Positions 18,741-26,605 of a stretch of DNA of 64,000 nt are shown piece by piece. Under the pieces are notes generated by a model. The model ran no database searches. It was not told the origin of the DNA and saw only the letters and a program-made list of their open reading frames with translations. Position numbers and translations under genes: made by a program. The stretch is from Saccharopolyspora hordei (GTDB lineage Bacteria > Actinomycetota > Actinomycetes > Mycobacteriales > Pseudonocardiaceae). Position 1 is the stretch's first letter, and every line of letters begins with the position of its first letter. The DNA is taken from contig NZ_JACCFJ010000001.1 of the NCBI RefSeq assembly GCF_013410345.1, positions 1,897,001 through 1,961,000 on the forward strand. Reading direction: 5' to 3'.

Positions 18741-19550
18741 GTGGGGGAACAGCCGGAGGAGCGGCCGGATCCGCCGTCGCGGGCCATGCGCCCGGTCGAG
18801 GGCGCCGCGGACCCGGACCTGCACCCGAGGTTCTGGGAGGCCCAGCTGGAGGCCGCCCGCCGCGGCTCGCTGGCCTGGGGCCTGGCGGCGTTCTTCCTCG
18901 GCTACGGCGGCTACTACCTGTTCGTGCTGGTCCTCACCGCGGTCCGGCCGGAGCGGCAGGGCGGGTTCGACCCGACCGCCCCGCCCAGCACCGGCCCGCT
19001 GCTGCTGCTCGCCTTCGCCCCGAACGTGCTGCTGGGCCTGGTGCCCGCGGTGTTCTCCTGGTGGCGCGGCCGCGGTCTGCGCGCGGACTTCGGCATCGTG
19101 CCCAAGCGCCGGGACTGGAAGGTGGGGGTGGCCTGCGGGCTCACCGCGCTGATCGGGTCCTGGCTGCTGACGCTGGTGATCATCGCGGTGTCCGGGCCGC
19201 CGCCGGAGACCGACCTGGCCCGGCTGATGCAGGGGGAGCGGACCGTCTGGCTGTTCCTCTTCGCGCTGTTCGCCTTCCTCGGGGCGCCGCTCACCGAGGA
19301 GCTGCTCATGCGCGGCGCGCTGTGGGGCGCTCTGGAGCACTACCGGCTGCCGCGCTACGCGATCCTCGTCCTGACCTCGCTGATCTTCGCGTTGATCCAC
19401 CAGGAGGTGTGGCGCACCCCGGTGCTGTTCGTCGGCGGGCTGGCGATCGGCGCGGCGCGGATGATCACCGGCCGGGTGGCGACGAGCATGATCGCCCACG
19501 CCACCAACAACTTCCTGCCCGCGCTGCTGCTCTTCGCCGTCGCGCGGTGA
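18741..19550 (+). CDS. CPBP-family intramembrane glutamic protease (first of tandem pair)
   Basis: 269 residues from GTG 18741, supported by GGAGGGGAGG just upstream; an in-frame GTG at 18714 lacks such a site. Polytopic membrane protein with about 8 helices. CPBP/Abi motif 1 is TEELLMRGALWGAL (EExxxR), motif 2 is FALIHQEVWR, and motif 3 is SMIAHATNNFLPA. Relatives include the Rce1 CAAX protease and bacteriocin self-immunity proteins. An 80-bp gap and an apparent own promoter separate it from a second CPBP gene of the same design, pointing to gene duplication. Substrate unknown. Confidence 0.88.
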   Translation: MGEQPEERPDPPSRAMRPVEGAADPDLHPRFWEAQLEAARRGSLAWGLAAFFLGYGGYYLFVLVLTAVRPERQGGFDPTAPPSTGPLLLLAFAPNVLLGLVPAVFSWWRGRGLRADFGIVPKRRDWKVGVACGLTALIGSWLLTLVIIAVSGPPPETDLARLMQGERTVWLFLFALFAFLGAPLTEELLMRGALWGALEHYRLPRYAILVLTSLIFALIHQEVWRTPVLFVGGLAIGAARMITGRVATSMIAHATNNFLPALLLFAVAR

Positions 19551-19580
19551 CGCTGGCGCCGGGCAGCGCCGCTGCGGCGG

Positions 19581-19586
19581 TAATGT
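19581..19586 (+). promoter_or_regulatory. -10 box of second CPBP gene
   Basis: TAATGT lies in the gap between the two CPBP genes, giving the second one its own likely promoter, about 70 bases above its start. Confidence 0.4.
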
Positions 19587-19656
19587 GGCTGCTCGCCGGT
19601 GCCCGCGAGCAGCCGGGCCGGGCCACTCGATGCCGATCGGCACTGCGGAGATGCCC

Positions 19657-20409
19657 GTGAACGAAGCGCAACAGCCACCGTCGACCGAGGACGGGGGATC
19701 CCCGGAACGGTCGAGCACGCCCCCCGTCCGCACGCACCGGTGGGGACTCGGTGCGTTCTTCCTGACGCAAGCGGTGTTCGTGCTCGTGTCGGTGACGCTG
19801 GCGGCCGCCCTCGGCACCCCGGACGCCGAGACGCTGGCGGTCATGCTGATGCTGCCCACCGTGCTCGCCGGGGCGCTGGCGGTGGTGATCACCATGGTGC
19901 GCGGCAACGGCCCGCGGCTGGACTTCGGCCTGGAGTGGCGCTGGTCGGACGTGACCACCGGGCTCGCCATCGGGGGCGTGGGCCTGGTCACCACCACGAT
20001 CGCGACCTCGCTGTGGGCGGAGTGGGTGGGCCAGGACAACGCCCACTCGACGGTGAGCAGCCTGCTCGAGGGGGTGCGGCTGCCCCCGGCCGTGGCCGTG
20101 CTGGTCTTCCTGCACATCTGGCTGATCGCCCCGCTGTGCGAGGAACTGCTCTACCGCGGGCTGCTGTGGGGCGCGATGGAGCGGATGCGCTGGAGCCAGC
20201 TCAACGTGTTCGTGCTCAGCACCGCGGTCTTCGCGATCGGCCACCTGGAGCCGGAGCGCACCGCGCTGCTGCTGGTGATCGCCATCCCGATCGGGGTGGC
20301 CCGGATGGTCACCGGCCGGCTGACCGCCAGCGTGGTGGCCCACCAGGTGAACAACTTCCTGCCCGCCCTCGGCCTGCTGCTGATCTCGCTCGGCCTGCTG
20401 CCCGCCTGA
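19657..20409 (+). CDS. CPBP-family intramembrane glutamic protease (second of tandem pair)
   Basis: 250 residues if read from GTG 19657, which is 6 bases after GGAG; ATG 19651 or ATG 19630 would add 2 or 9 residues. Polytopic, with motif 1 LCEELLYRGLLWGAMER, motif 2 FAIGHLEPER and motif 3 SVVAHQVNNFLPAL. It is similar throughout to its upstream neighbour, so this is a tandem duplication that has diverged. The N-terminal 30 residues are polar and cytoplasmic. Such proteins cleave within membranes or act in bacteriocin immunity; which applies here is not known. Confidence 0.87.
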   Translation: MNEAQQPPSTEDGGSPERSSTPPVRTHRWGLGAFFLTQAVFVLVSVTLAAALGTPDAETLAVMLMLPTVLAGALAVVITMVRGNGPRLDFGLEWRWSDVTTGLAIGGVGLVTTTIATSLWAEWVGQDNAHSTVSSLLEGVRLPPAVAVLVFLHIWLIAPLCEELLYRGLLWGAMERMRWSQLNVFVLSTAVFAIGHLEPERTALLLVIAIPIGVARMVTGRLTASVVAHQVNNFLPALGLLLISLGLLPA

Positions 20410-20449
20410 CCGGCGGACCGCCCGGACCCCGAGACCGGTCCGGACGTCG

Positions 20450-20463
20450 GGATCTGGCAGAAT
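20450..20463 (+). promoter_or_regulatory. rpsP promoter core
   Basis: GGATCTGGCAGAAT contains a CAGAAT -10 box. The 10-mer GGATCTGGCA recurs at the rplS promoter (22721-22730). The implied leader before rpsP is about 130 bases. Confidence 0.5.
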
Positions 20464-20599
20464 GGCCAGTTGTTCGCCGCGAGGGGTCCCTCTCACCGCT
20501 TGTGGCCGATTTGACGTATGAGCGATCCCGGGCGCCGCCCCACGCGCTTCGGGAGCGCTCACCGGAGCACGAACGAGAGTCTGAGGAGCACCAGCACCC

Positions 20600-21040
20600 G
20601 TGGCTGTGAAGATCAAGCTCGCCCGGATCGGCAAGATCCGCGAGCCGCACTACCGCATCGTCGTCGCCGACGCCCGCACCCGCCGCAACGGCCGGGCCAT
20701 CGAGACGATCGGGCAGTACCACCCGAAGGAGAACCCGAGCGGCATCGTCGTCAACTCGGAGCGGGTGCAGTACTGGCTGGGTGTCGGGGCACAGCCGACC
20801 GACCCGGTGCGCAACATCCTGGAGATCACCGGTGACTGGCAGAAGTTCAAGGGCCTGCCGGGCGCCGAGGGCAAGCTGAAGAAGCCCGAGCCGAAGCCGA
20901 GCAAGCAGGAGCTGTTCGAGGCCGCGCTCGCCGCCGCCAACGAGGAGCCGTCCGTCGAGGCCACCACCCCGAAGAAGAAGGGTGGCAAGAAGGCCGAGGA
21001 CAAGGCCGAGGAGCGCAAGACCGAGGAAGGTCAGGCGTGA
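20600..21040 (+). CDS. rpsP: 30S ribosomal protein S16
   Basis: 146 residues from GTG 20600, with GAGGA upstream. Small-subunit assembly protein. The conserved core is residues 1-85 ([20 protein letters not shown], then [15 protein letters not shown]). A Lys/Glu-rich tail of about 60 residues ([16 protein letters not shown]) is typical of actinobacterial S16. First gene of the rpsP-khpA-rimM operon. Its stop overlaps the next start by 4 bases. Confidence 0.98.
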   Translation: MAVKIKLARIGKIREPHYRIVVADARTRRNGRAIETIGQYHPKENPSGIVVNSERVQYWLGVGAQPTDPVRNILEITGDWQKFKGLPGAEGKLKKPEPKPSKQELFEAALAAANEEPSVEATTPKKKGGKKAEDKAEERKTEEGQA

Positions 21041-21276
21041 CGGTCCTCGCGGACGCGCTTGAACACCTGGTGCGCGGCATCGTCGACAACCCCGACGATG
21101 TCCGCGTCCAGCTGCTCACGACCCGGCGCGGTCGCACCCTCGAGGTGCACGTCAACCCCGACGACCTGGGCAAGGTGATCGGCCGCGGCGGGCGCACCGC
21201 CACCGCGCTGCGGACCGTGATGTCCGGCATCGGCGGGCGCGGCATCCGGGTCGACGTGGTCGACACCGACCGCTGA
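21037..21276 (+). CDS. khpA: KH-domain RNA-binding protein KhpA
   Basis: 79 residues from GTG 21037, coupled to rpsP by GTGA overlap. A single KH domain with the [15 protein letters not shown] loop (GxxG), the RNA-contact signature. In other bacteria KhpA pairs with a Jag/KhpB protein to bind many RNAs and influence cell elongation. It is conserved in this position between rpsP and rimM (M. tuberculosis Rv2908c). Confidence 0.95.
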   Translation: MTVLADALEHLVRGIVDNPDDVRVQLLTTRRGRTLEVHVNPDDLGKVIGRGGRTATALRTVMSGIGGRGIRVDVVDTDR

Positions 21277-21281
21277 GCACC

Positions 21282-21818
21282 ATGGCGGTGACAGAGCCGG
21301 AGACCCTCGCCGTGGGGCGCGTCGTCCGACCGCACGGTGTGCGGGGAGAGCTCGTCGTCGAGGTGCTCACCGACAGCCCCGAGCTGCGCTTCGCTCCCGG
21401 CTCGGTGCTGGGGACCCAGCTGCGCGGCAAGGACCGCGGACAGGAGCTCACCGTGGCAGCCGCCCGGCCGCACGCCGGGCGGCTGCTGCTGCGCGTCGAG
21501 GGGGTGGACAGCCGCGACGCGGCCGAGGAGCTCCGCGGCGTGCTGCTGACCGTCACCACCGACGCCCTCGAACCGACCGAGGACCCGGACGAGTTCCACG
21601 ACCACGAGCTGATCGGGTTGCGGGCCGTCCAGGTCTCCGGTGACGAGGTCGGCGAGGTGCGGGACGTCGTCCACACCCCCGCCGGCGAGCTGCTGGCGGT
21701 GCGCACGGCCGAGGGGCGCGAGGTCCTGGTGCCGTTCGTGGCCGACATCGTGCCCGAGGTGGACGTGTCGGCGGGCACACTGGTCATCGACCCGCCCGAA
21801 GGCCTGCTGGACGAGTGA
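21282..21818 (+). CDS. rimM: Ribosome maturation factor RimM
   Basis: 178 residues from ATG 21282, 5 bases after khpA. Binds S19 and helps mature the 30S head. The N-terminal RimM barrel ([18 protein letters not shown]) and the C-terminal PRC-barrel ([29 protein letters not shown]) are both present, at normal length. A true U-tract terminator follows within 25 bases, separating it from trmD. Confidence 0.97.
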   Translation: MAVTEPETLAVGRVVRPHGVRGELVVEVLTDSPELRFAPGSVLGTQLRGKDRGQELTVAAARPHAGRLLLRVEGVDSRDAAEELRGVLLTVTTDALEPTEDPDEFHDHELIGLRAVQVSGDEVGEVRDVVHTPAGELLAVRTAEGREVLVPFVADIVPEVDVSAGTLVIDPPEGLLDE

Positions 21819-21839
21819 CCGCAGCAGTGCAGTGATCCC

Positions 21840-21866
21840 GCCCTCGCCGTCCGGCGGGGGCTTTTT
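21840..21866 (+). terminator. Intrinsic terminator or attenuator between rimM and trmD
   Basis: GCCCTCGCC (21840-21848) pairs with GGCGGGGGC (21853-21861) through one G-T wobble over a GTCC loop, then TTTTT 21862-21866. It ends only 16 bases before the trmD ATG, so it will set how much trmD is read from the rpsP operon. This is one of few U-tract terminators in the window. Confidence 0.8.
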
Positions 21867-21882
21867 CCGTTCCGAGGGCAGC

Positions 21883-22683
21883 ATGCGCATCGACGTCATC
21901 ACGATCTTCCCCGACTACCTGAACCCGCTGCGGGAGGCGCTGCTGGGCAAGGCCATCGAGCGCGAGCGCATCTCGGTCGGCGTGCACGACCTGCGGGACT
22001 GGACGCACGACGTGCACCGCGCGGTGGACGACAGCCCCTACGGCGGCGGCCCCGGCATGGTGATGAAGCCCCAGGTGTGGGGTGAGGCGCTGGACAGCGT
22101 GTGCGGGACCGGCGCGAAGGGCGGGCCGGTGCCGCGGCTGGTCGTGCCCACCCCGGCCGGTCGCCCGTTCGACCAGCGCACCGCCGTCCGCTGGTCCGCC
22201 GAGCCGTGGCTGGTGTTCGCCTGCGGCAGGTACGAGGGCATCGACCAGCGGGTGATCGAGGACGCGGCCACCCGGATGCCGGTGGAGGAGGTCTCCATCG
22301 GCGACTACGTGCTGGTCGGCGGCGAGGTCGCCGCGCTGGTGATGATCGAGGCGGTGGCCCGCCTGCTGCCCGGGGTGCTGGGCAACCCGCTGTCCGCCGA
22401 GCAGGACTCGTTCTCCGACGGCCTGCTCGAGGGGCCCTGCTACACCCGCCCCGAGGTCTGGCGCGGGCGCGCGGTGCCGGACGTGCTGCGCTCCGGCAAC
22501 CACGCCGCGATCGCCCGCTGGCGGCGCGACCAGGCGCTGGCCCGCACCTACCACCGGCGGCCCGACCTGCTGGAGGCGCTGCCGGAGGGGGCCCTGGATG
22601 CGGCCGACCGCGCGCAACTCGATAGACTGCGCGAGTCGGATCACTCCGATGAGTCCCGGGATGCCGGAGAAGCGCCCCGCTGA
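21883..22683 (+). CDS. trmD: tRNA (guanine-N1)-methyltransferase
   Basis: 266 residues from ATG 21883, with GAGGG-type site 21874-21878. Methylates G37 of tRNAs to prevent frameshifting, using S-adenosylmethionine bound in a trefoil knot. Motifs: [15 protein letters not shown] at the N-terminus, [15 protein letters not shown], the knot [13 protein letters not shown] and [17 protein letters not shown], and the C-terminal [20 protein letters not shown]. Normal length. The terminator hairpin just upstream is unusual for an operon member. Confidence 0.98.
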   Translation: MRIDVITIFPDYLNPLREALLGKAIERERISVGVHDLRDWTHDVHRAVDDSPYGGGPGMVMKPQVWGEALDSVCGTGAKGGPVPRLVVPTPAGRPFDQRTAVRWSAEPWLVFACGRYEGIDQRVIEDAATRMPVEEVSIGDYVLVGGEVAALVMIEAVARLLPGVLGNPLSAEQDSFSDGLLEGPCYTRPEVWRGRAVPDVLRSGNHAAIARWRRDQALARTYHRRPDLLEALPEGALDAADRAQLDRLRESDHSDESRDAGEAPR

Positions 22684-22720
22684 CCGCATGTCGGTGGGGT
22701 CGGTTGATACGCCGAAACGC

Positions 22721-22734
22721 GGATCTGGCACACT
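22721..22734 (+). promoter_or_regulatory. rplS promoter core
   Basis: GGATCTGGCACACT carries a CACACT -10 box and the same 10-mer as the rpsP promoter. A TTGATA element lies at 22704-22709. The leader to rplS is about 135 bases. Confidence 0.5.
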
Positions 22735-22875
22735 GGAACGGTTGACACAGCCGGACGAGCCGTCCGGTGTGCATTGAGCAAGTTCACCCCGTGTCAGGCG
22801 GTGCCTCGCCACTAGGTCGGGTCATCGGCATGCGAGAACACGGGTGCCTTCGACACGGATGAGGACGGACCACCG

Positions 22876-23232
22876 ATGAACACCCTGGACGCGTTGGACG
22901 CCCAGTCGCTGCGCTCCGACATCCCGGCCTTCCGGCCCGGTGACACGCTGAAGGTCCACGTCCGCGTCATCGAGGGTTCGCGCGAGCGGACTCAGGTCTT
23001 CCAGGGCGTGGTCATCCGCCGGCAGGGCGATGGCATCCGGGAGACCTTCACCGTGCGCAAGGTTTCCTTCGGTGTCGGTGTGGAGCGGACGTTCCCGGTG
23101 CACACCCCGAACATCGCGCAGATCGAGGTCGTGTCGCGCGGTCACGTTCGGCGGGCGAAGCTGTACTACCTGCGCGACCGGCGCGGCAAGGCCGCGAAGA
23201 TCAAGGAGAAGCGGGAGACCGCCGCTTCCTGA
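22876..23232 (+). CDS. rplS: 50S ribosomal protein L19
   Basis: 118 residues from ATG 22876, with GAGGA-like sequence upstream. Sits at the 30S-50S interface. Typical L19 sequence: [74 protein letters not shown]. Separated from trmD by a 192-base leader with its own promoter. A strong terminator follows. Confidence 0.98.
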   Translation: MNTLDALDAQSLRSDIPAFRPGDTLKVHVRVIEGSRERTQVFQGVVIRRQGDGIRETFTVRKVSFGVGVERTFPVHTPNIAQIEVVSRGHVRRAKLYYLRDRRGKAAKIKEKRETAAS

Positions 23233-23246
23233 TCGGACGTGCTGCG

Positions 23247-23278
23247 AACAGCCCGGATGCCCCTGCATCCGGGCTGTT
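23247..23278 (+). terminator. rplS terminator
   Basis: A perfect 14-bp stem (AACAGCCCGGATGC with 23265-23278) over loop CCCT, ending in TTTCTC, 14 bases after the rplS stop. Confidence 0.88.
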
Positions 23279-23453
23279 TCTCGTCCGGGCCGGCGGCGGG
23301 GTCCGGTCGTGACGGGACGGCGTCCACCTTCGGGTGATCACCGCGGCGTCGGCCGGGGGCCTCGACCGGGAAGTCTGGGAAAAGTCCACGTCACAGCGGC
23401 TCGTCCGGGCTCGCCGAAGCGGGGGAGTGCGACGGCGCCCGCCGCGGTTCCAG

Positions 23454-23459
23454 TAGCCT
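23454..23459 (+). promoter_or_regulatory. Leaderless promoter of lepB
   Basis: TAGCCT (TANNNT) ends 6 bases before the GTG at 23466, and no ribosome site precedes that start. Transcription should begin at or next to the GTG. Confidence 0.55.
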
Positions 23460-23465
23460 GGCCCG

Positions 23466-24380
23466 GTGGCCGACGTCATGCGCAGCGGATCAGCGGAGGA
23501 GCCCCACGAGGCGGAGCACCACAGCGGTGCTCCGGACGAGACGGGGGAGGGTTCTCGCCGCCGCAAGCCCAAGGACAAGAAGAAGGGCTCGTTCTGGCGC
23601 GAGCTGCCGATCTTGATCGTCACCGCCCTGGTGCTGACGATCCTCATCCAGGCGTTCATCGCCCGGGTCTACGTGATCCCCTCGCAGTCGATGGAGCAGA
23701 CGTTGCACGGCTGCACCGGCTGCAACAACGACCGCGTGCTGGTCGACAAGATCACCTACCGGTTCTCCGACCCGGAGCCCGGCGACGTCGTGGTGTTCCG
23801 CGGGCCGCAGCCGTGGGTCCAGCACGAGTTCCAGGCCGAGGAGCCGACCAACCCGGTCGCGGGCTTCTTCCAGAGCGTGGCCTCGCTGCTGGGCTTCGGC
23901 GCCCCGGACGAGAAGGACTTCGTCAAGCGGGTCATCGCCGTGGGCGGCCAGACGGTGGAGTGCTGCGACGCGCAGAACCGAGTGCTGGTCGACGGCAAGC
24001 CGCTCAACGAGCCGTACCTGTACTGGGAGCCGGGCCGCGGTGTCGGCCAGGCCGAGTTCGCCCCGGTGACGGTGCCGCCCGGCCACCTGTGGGTCATGGG
24101 CGACAACCGCAACGACTCGGCGGACTCCCGCATGCAGGGCGGCGGCGGCGTCAACGGCGCGGTGCCGGTGGAGAACGTGATCGGCAAGGCGCAGTTCATC
24201 GTGCTGCCGCCGACCCGTTGGCAGACCGTCGACGACCCCAACCCGCAGGCCACCGCGCTGGGCGCGCCGGCCTGGCAGACCGGCCTGCCTGCCGGGATCG
24301 GGGTGGCCGCGGCGTTCCCGACGGTGTGGCTGGGTCGTAGGCTCGTCGGTGTGGTGAGCAAGCGACGAGCCTCGGAGTGA
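23466..24380 (+). CDS. lepB: Signal peptidase I
   Basis: 304 residues from GTG 23466. Membrane serine protease (Ser-Lys dyad) that removes signal peptides from secreted proteins. After a polar, Lys-rich N-terminus comes a membrane helix ([19 protein letters not shown]), then box [13 protein letters not shown] with the nucleophile, box [12 protein letters not shown] with the general base, and box [12 protein letters not shown]. An extra C-terminal helix ([13 protein letters not shown]) fits the actinobacterial type. An insert with two nearby Cys (CTGCNN) follows the serine box. rnhB starts 7 bases downstream. Confidence 0.97.
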   Translation: MADVMRSGSAEEPHEAEHHSGAPDETGEGSRRRKPKDKKKGSFWRELPILIVTALVLTILIQAFIARVYVIPSQSMEQTLHGCTGCNNDRVLVDKITYRFSDPEPGDVVVFRGPQPWVQHEFQAEEPTNPVAGFFQSVASLLGFGAPDEKDFVKRVIAVGGQTVECCDAQNRVLVDGKPLNEPYLYWEPGRGVGQAEFAPVTVPPGHLWVMGDNRNDSADSRMQGGGGVNGAVPVENVIGKAQFIVLPPTRWQTVDDPNPQATALGAPAWQTGLPAGIGVAAAFPTVWLGRRLVGVVSKRRASE

Positions 24381-24387
24381 CGTTGAC

Positions 24388-25140
24388 GTGACGGTGGCGG
24401 AGTTCCGGCCGCCGAGGTCGGTGATCCGGCGCAGCAGTGGCAACTGGGCTCTCCAGAGCGCGCTGGACCGCCGCGGCCTCGGTCCGGTGGCCGGCGTGGA
24501 CGAGGCGGGGCGCGGGGCGTGCGCCGGTCCGCTGGTGGTGGCGGCGTGCGTCCTCAAGCCGGGCGACGGTCGGCGCTTCGAGGGGCTGACCGACTCGAAG
24601 GCGCTGTCCGAGGACGAGCGGGAACGCTTGTTCGACCGCATCACGGCACGCGCGTTGAGCTGGTCGACCGTCGTGATCCCCGCCGAGGAGGTGGACGCGC
24701 TCGGCATCCACGTGGCCAACCTCGAGGGCATGCGGCGCGCGGTCGCCCGGCTCTCCGAACACCCCGGGTACGTGCTCACCGACGGGTTCCGGGTGCAGGG
24801 CCTGGCCACGCCGAGCGTGGCCGTGGTGAAGGGCGACATGGTGGCGGCCTGCGTGGCGGCGGCCTCGGTGCTCGCGAAGGTGACCCGTGACCGGCTGATG
24901 AGCGAGGAGCTGCACCGCGCGTTCCCGGTCTACGGGTTCGACGTGCACAAGGGGTACTGCACGCCGATGCACTCGGCGCGGCTGACCGAGCACGGGCCGT
25001 GCGAGGAGCACCGCTGGTCCTACGCCAACGTGGTGGCCGCGGCGCAGCGGCACGGGATGCGCTCGCCGCGTGCGGTGAGCAGCAAGCCCGGGCTGTTCGA
25101 TGCTTCCGAGGGGGAAGTGGTGGACAATGAGGTTTTGTAG
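24388..25140 (+). CDS. rnhB: Ribonuclease HII
   Basis: 250 residues from GTG 24388, with GGAG 8 bases upstream. Cleaves RNA in RNA-DNA hybrids and single ribonucleotides in DNA. The active-site motif [18 protein letters not shown], the [11 protein letters not shown] motif, the second acidic stretch YVLTDGF and the VVKGD motif near residue 150 are intact. The C-terminal tail ([11 protein letters not shown]) is longer than in E. coli, as usual in actinobacteria. A TAGGCT box inside lepB (24338-24343) might give it an internal promoter. Confidence 0.97.
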   Translation: MTVAEFRPPRSVIRRSSGNWALQSALDRRGLGPVAGVDEAGRGACAGPLVVAACVLKPGDGRRFEGLTDSKALSEDERERLFDRITARALSWSTVVIPAEEVDALGIHVANLEGMRRAVARLSEHPGYVLTDGFRVQGLATPSVAVVKGDMVAACVAAASVLAKVTRDRLMSEELHRAFPVYGFDVHKGYCTPMHSARLTEHGPCEEHRWSYANVVAAAQRHGMRSPRAVSSKPGLFDASEGEVVDNEVL

Positions 25141-25173
25141 GCCGATCGCCGACGCAGAAGGGCTCGCACAGCG

Positions 25174-25497
25174 ATGAGCGCCGAGGATCTCGAGAAGTAC
25201 GAGACCGAGATGGAGCTTCAGCTCTACAAGGAGTACCGCGACATCGTCGGGCAGTTCACCTATGTCGTGGAGACCGAACGGCGCTTCTACCTGGCCAACG
25301 CGGTGGACGTGCAGGTGCGCAACTCCGATTCGGAGGTCTACTTCGAGGTGGCGATGTCAGACGCGTGGGTCTGGGACATGTACCGGCCGGCGCGCTTCGT
25401 CAAGAACGTCCGCGTGATCACGTTCAAGGACGTCAACGTGGAGGAACTGGACAAGCCGGACCTCCGGTTGCCGGAGAGCGGTCCCTTCGGTTCCTGA
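25174..25497 (+). CDS. DUF2469 family protein
   Basis: 107-residue soluble acidic protein from ATG 25174, the counterpart of M. tuberculosis Rv2901c. It begins MSAEDLEKYETEMELQLYKEYRDI and is conserved almost residue for residue across actinobacteria, always next to rnhB. No catalytic motif is visible and function is unknown. Its fixed place between rnhB and yraN suggests a role tied to DNA or RNA maintenance. A strong terminator follows. Confidence 0.95.
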   Translation: MSAEDLEKYETEMELQLYKEYRDIVGQFTYVVETERRFYLANAVDVQVRNSDSEVYFEVAMSDAWVWDMYRPARFVKNVRVITFKDVNVEELDKPDLRLPESGPFGS

Positions 25498-25514
25498 CCA
25501 GCGGTCATCGACCC

Positions 25515-25554
25515 AGCTCGGGCGGTCGTCGAGAGGCGACCGCCCGAGCTCTTT
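25515..25554 (+). terminator. lepB-rnhB-DUF2469 terminator
   Basis: A perfect 14-bp stem (AGCTCGGGCGGTCG with 25537-25550) and an 8-base loop followed by CTTTT. Confidence 0.88.
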
Positions 25555-25609
25555 TCGTGCGCGGCGTTCTCAGCCGCTCGGGTCTCGCGATCGTCGGGCT
25601 CGGTCGCAC

Positions 25610-25853
25610 TCGGCTTGCTCTCGCACGCGGTGGGACCAGCATGAGGAGCGTCCGGTACCAGTCGCGCGACGGGTTCGTCCAGTCGTGCTGTCTGAGCACG
25701 AGCTCGGGGAGCGATCGGGAGGAACCGTCGCCGCTGTTCTGCCTCGTGTTCTGCGCAGGCCCGGCTGAACTCGTCGAGGGTGTCCCACTGCTCGGCCGCG
25801 AGGTGGTCGGCACGACGGACCGTTTCGCCACCGGCCCACCTGGAGGTGGCTGA
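25610..25853 (-). pseudogene. Probable decayed coding remnant of unknown family
   Basis: Two stretches read like protein but in different frames. 25719-25853 gives ETVRRADHLAAEQWDTLDEF and continues to RRRFLP. 25610-25714 gives SLPELVLRQHDWTNPSRDWY and continues to LLMLVPP. Third-position G+C switches from the first to the second frame near 25716, which suggests one frameshift in an old gene. There is no convincing start or ribosome site. The family is not recognised. It lies between the DUF2469 and yraN genes, where mycobacteria carry fdhF/fdhD, so this is a variable spot. Confidence 0.35.
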
Positions 25854-26203
25854 TCCCGGAGCGGTGGTCCCGGACCGCACCTGGTCACCGGGATCCTGTG
25901 CTGCGCGCCGTTCCACCCGCCCGCGATCCGGGTGCCGACACGCCCGCGCATCGCTGCCTCGGGCGAACGGCCTGGCGCGATTCTTCGTTCTCAGCTCGGC
26001 ATTCCCACTCCTTCGAGTGAGCTCTTTTGTCCACAAGGGATTCGGTTGTCCACAGATTTCCGCGCGGTACTGGTGGTTCGCCGTTGCTCCGGGCACGGTG
26101 ATGACGTCTCCCGTGCCCGGACCCGTTGGGGCGCAGCGGAAAGCGGCCGACCGGTCCTGCTCCGGCGCGGGACGTCCCGGAACACCACACCGAGGAGGTA
26201 CTC
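25854..26203. other. Intergenic stretch upstream of yraN
   Basis: 350 bases with lower G+C than the surroundings, holding the two DnaA-box-like sites at 26027-26054 and the likely promoter of the yraN-yifB-dprA operon. No further gene seen. Confidence 0.5.
26027..26054 (+). promoter_or_regulatory. Pair of DnaA-box-like sites
   Basis: TTGTCCACA occurs at 26027-26035 and again at 26046-26054, same orientation, 10 bp apart. This is the high-GC actinobacterial form of the DnaA box. They sit 150-180 bases above yraN in the promoter region of the yraN-yifB-dprA operon. A third copy in the opposite orientation lies at 32605-32613. Confidence 0.5.
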
Positions 26204-26605
26204 GTGCGCCGCAAGGAGATCACCGGTCCGGTGAGCGACGTCTGCACCGGGAACGGCCGCAACGAGCTGGGGGAGGCCGGCGAACGGCTGGCCGCGGAGA
26301 TGCTGGAACGGCGGGGGATGACCGTGCTGGACCGCAACTGGCGGTGCCCGCAGGGAGAGCTCGACATCGTCGCCGCGGACGGCGACACCGTGGTGTGCTG
26401 CGAGGTCAAGGCGCGCTCCGGCGTCGACTACGGCGGCCCGGTGTACGCGCTCAACCCGGAGAAGATCACGCGGATCCGCAGCGCAGCGCGGTCGTGGTTG
26501 GCCGAACGTCGGCTCGTGGGCTGCCCGGTCCGCTTCGACTTCGTATCGGTGCTGTGGCCACCGGGCAGACCACCGCGCCTCCGGCACCTCGAGGGGGTGT
26601 TCTGA
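26204..26605 (+). CDS. YraN/UPF0102 nuclease-fold protein
   Basis: 133 residues from GTG 26204, fixed by a perfect AGGAGG at 26193-26198. Holliday-junction-resolvase-like fold: [16 protein letters not shown], then the active-site-like [20 protein letters not shown] and CCEVKARSG (D-ExK). Function is uncertain in all bacteria; the fold and the linkage to yifB and dprA suggest a DNA-processing role. The yifB start is directly adjacent to the stop. Confidence 0.93.
   Translation: MRRKEITGPVSDVCTGNGRNELGEAGERLAAEMLERRGMTVLDRNWRCPQGELDIVAADGDTVVCCEVKARSGVDYGGPVYALNPEKITRIRSAARSWLAERRLVGCPVRFDFVSVLWPPGRPPRLRHLEGVF

Noticed and set aside
18741..20409. Reading the two CPBP genes as one bacteriocin-immunity operon with a peptide gene
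   Set aside because: No small peptide ORF with a leader-type sequence was found nearby.
22684..22875. Ribosomal-protein-binding leader fold for rplS
   Set aside because: The leader is long enough, but no fold matching a known L19 or other r-protein leader could be drawn with confidence.
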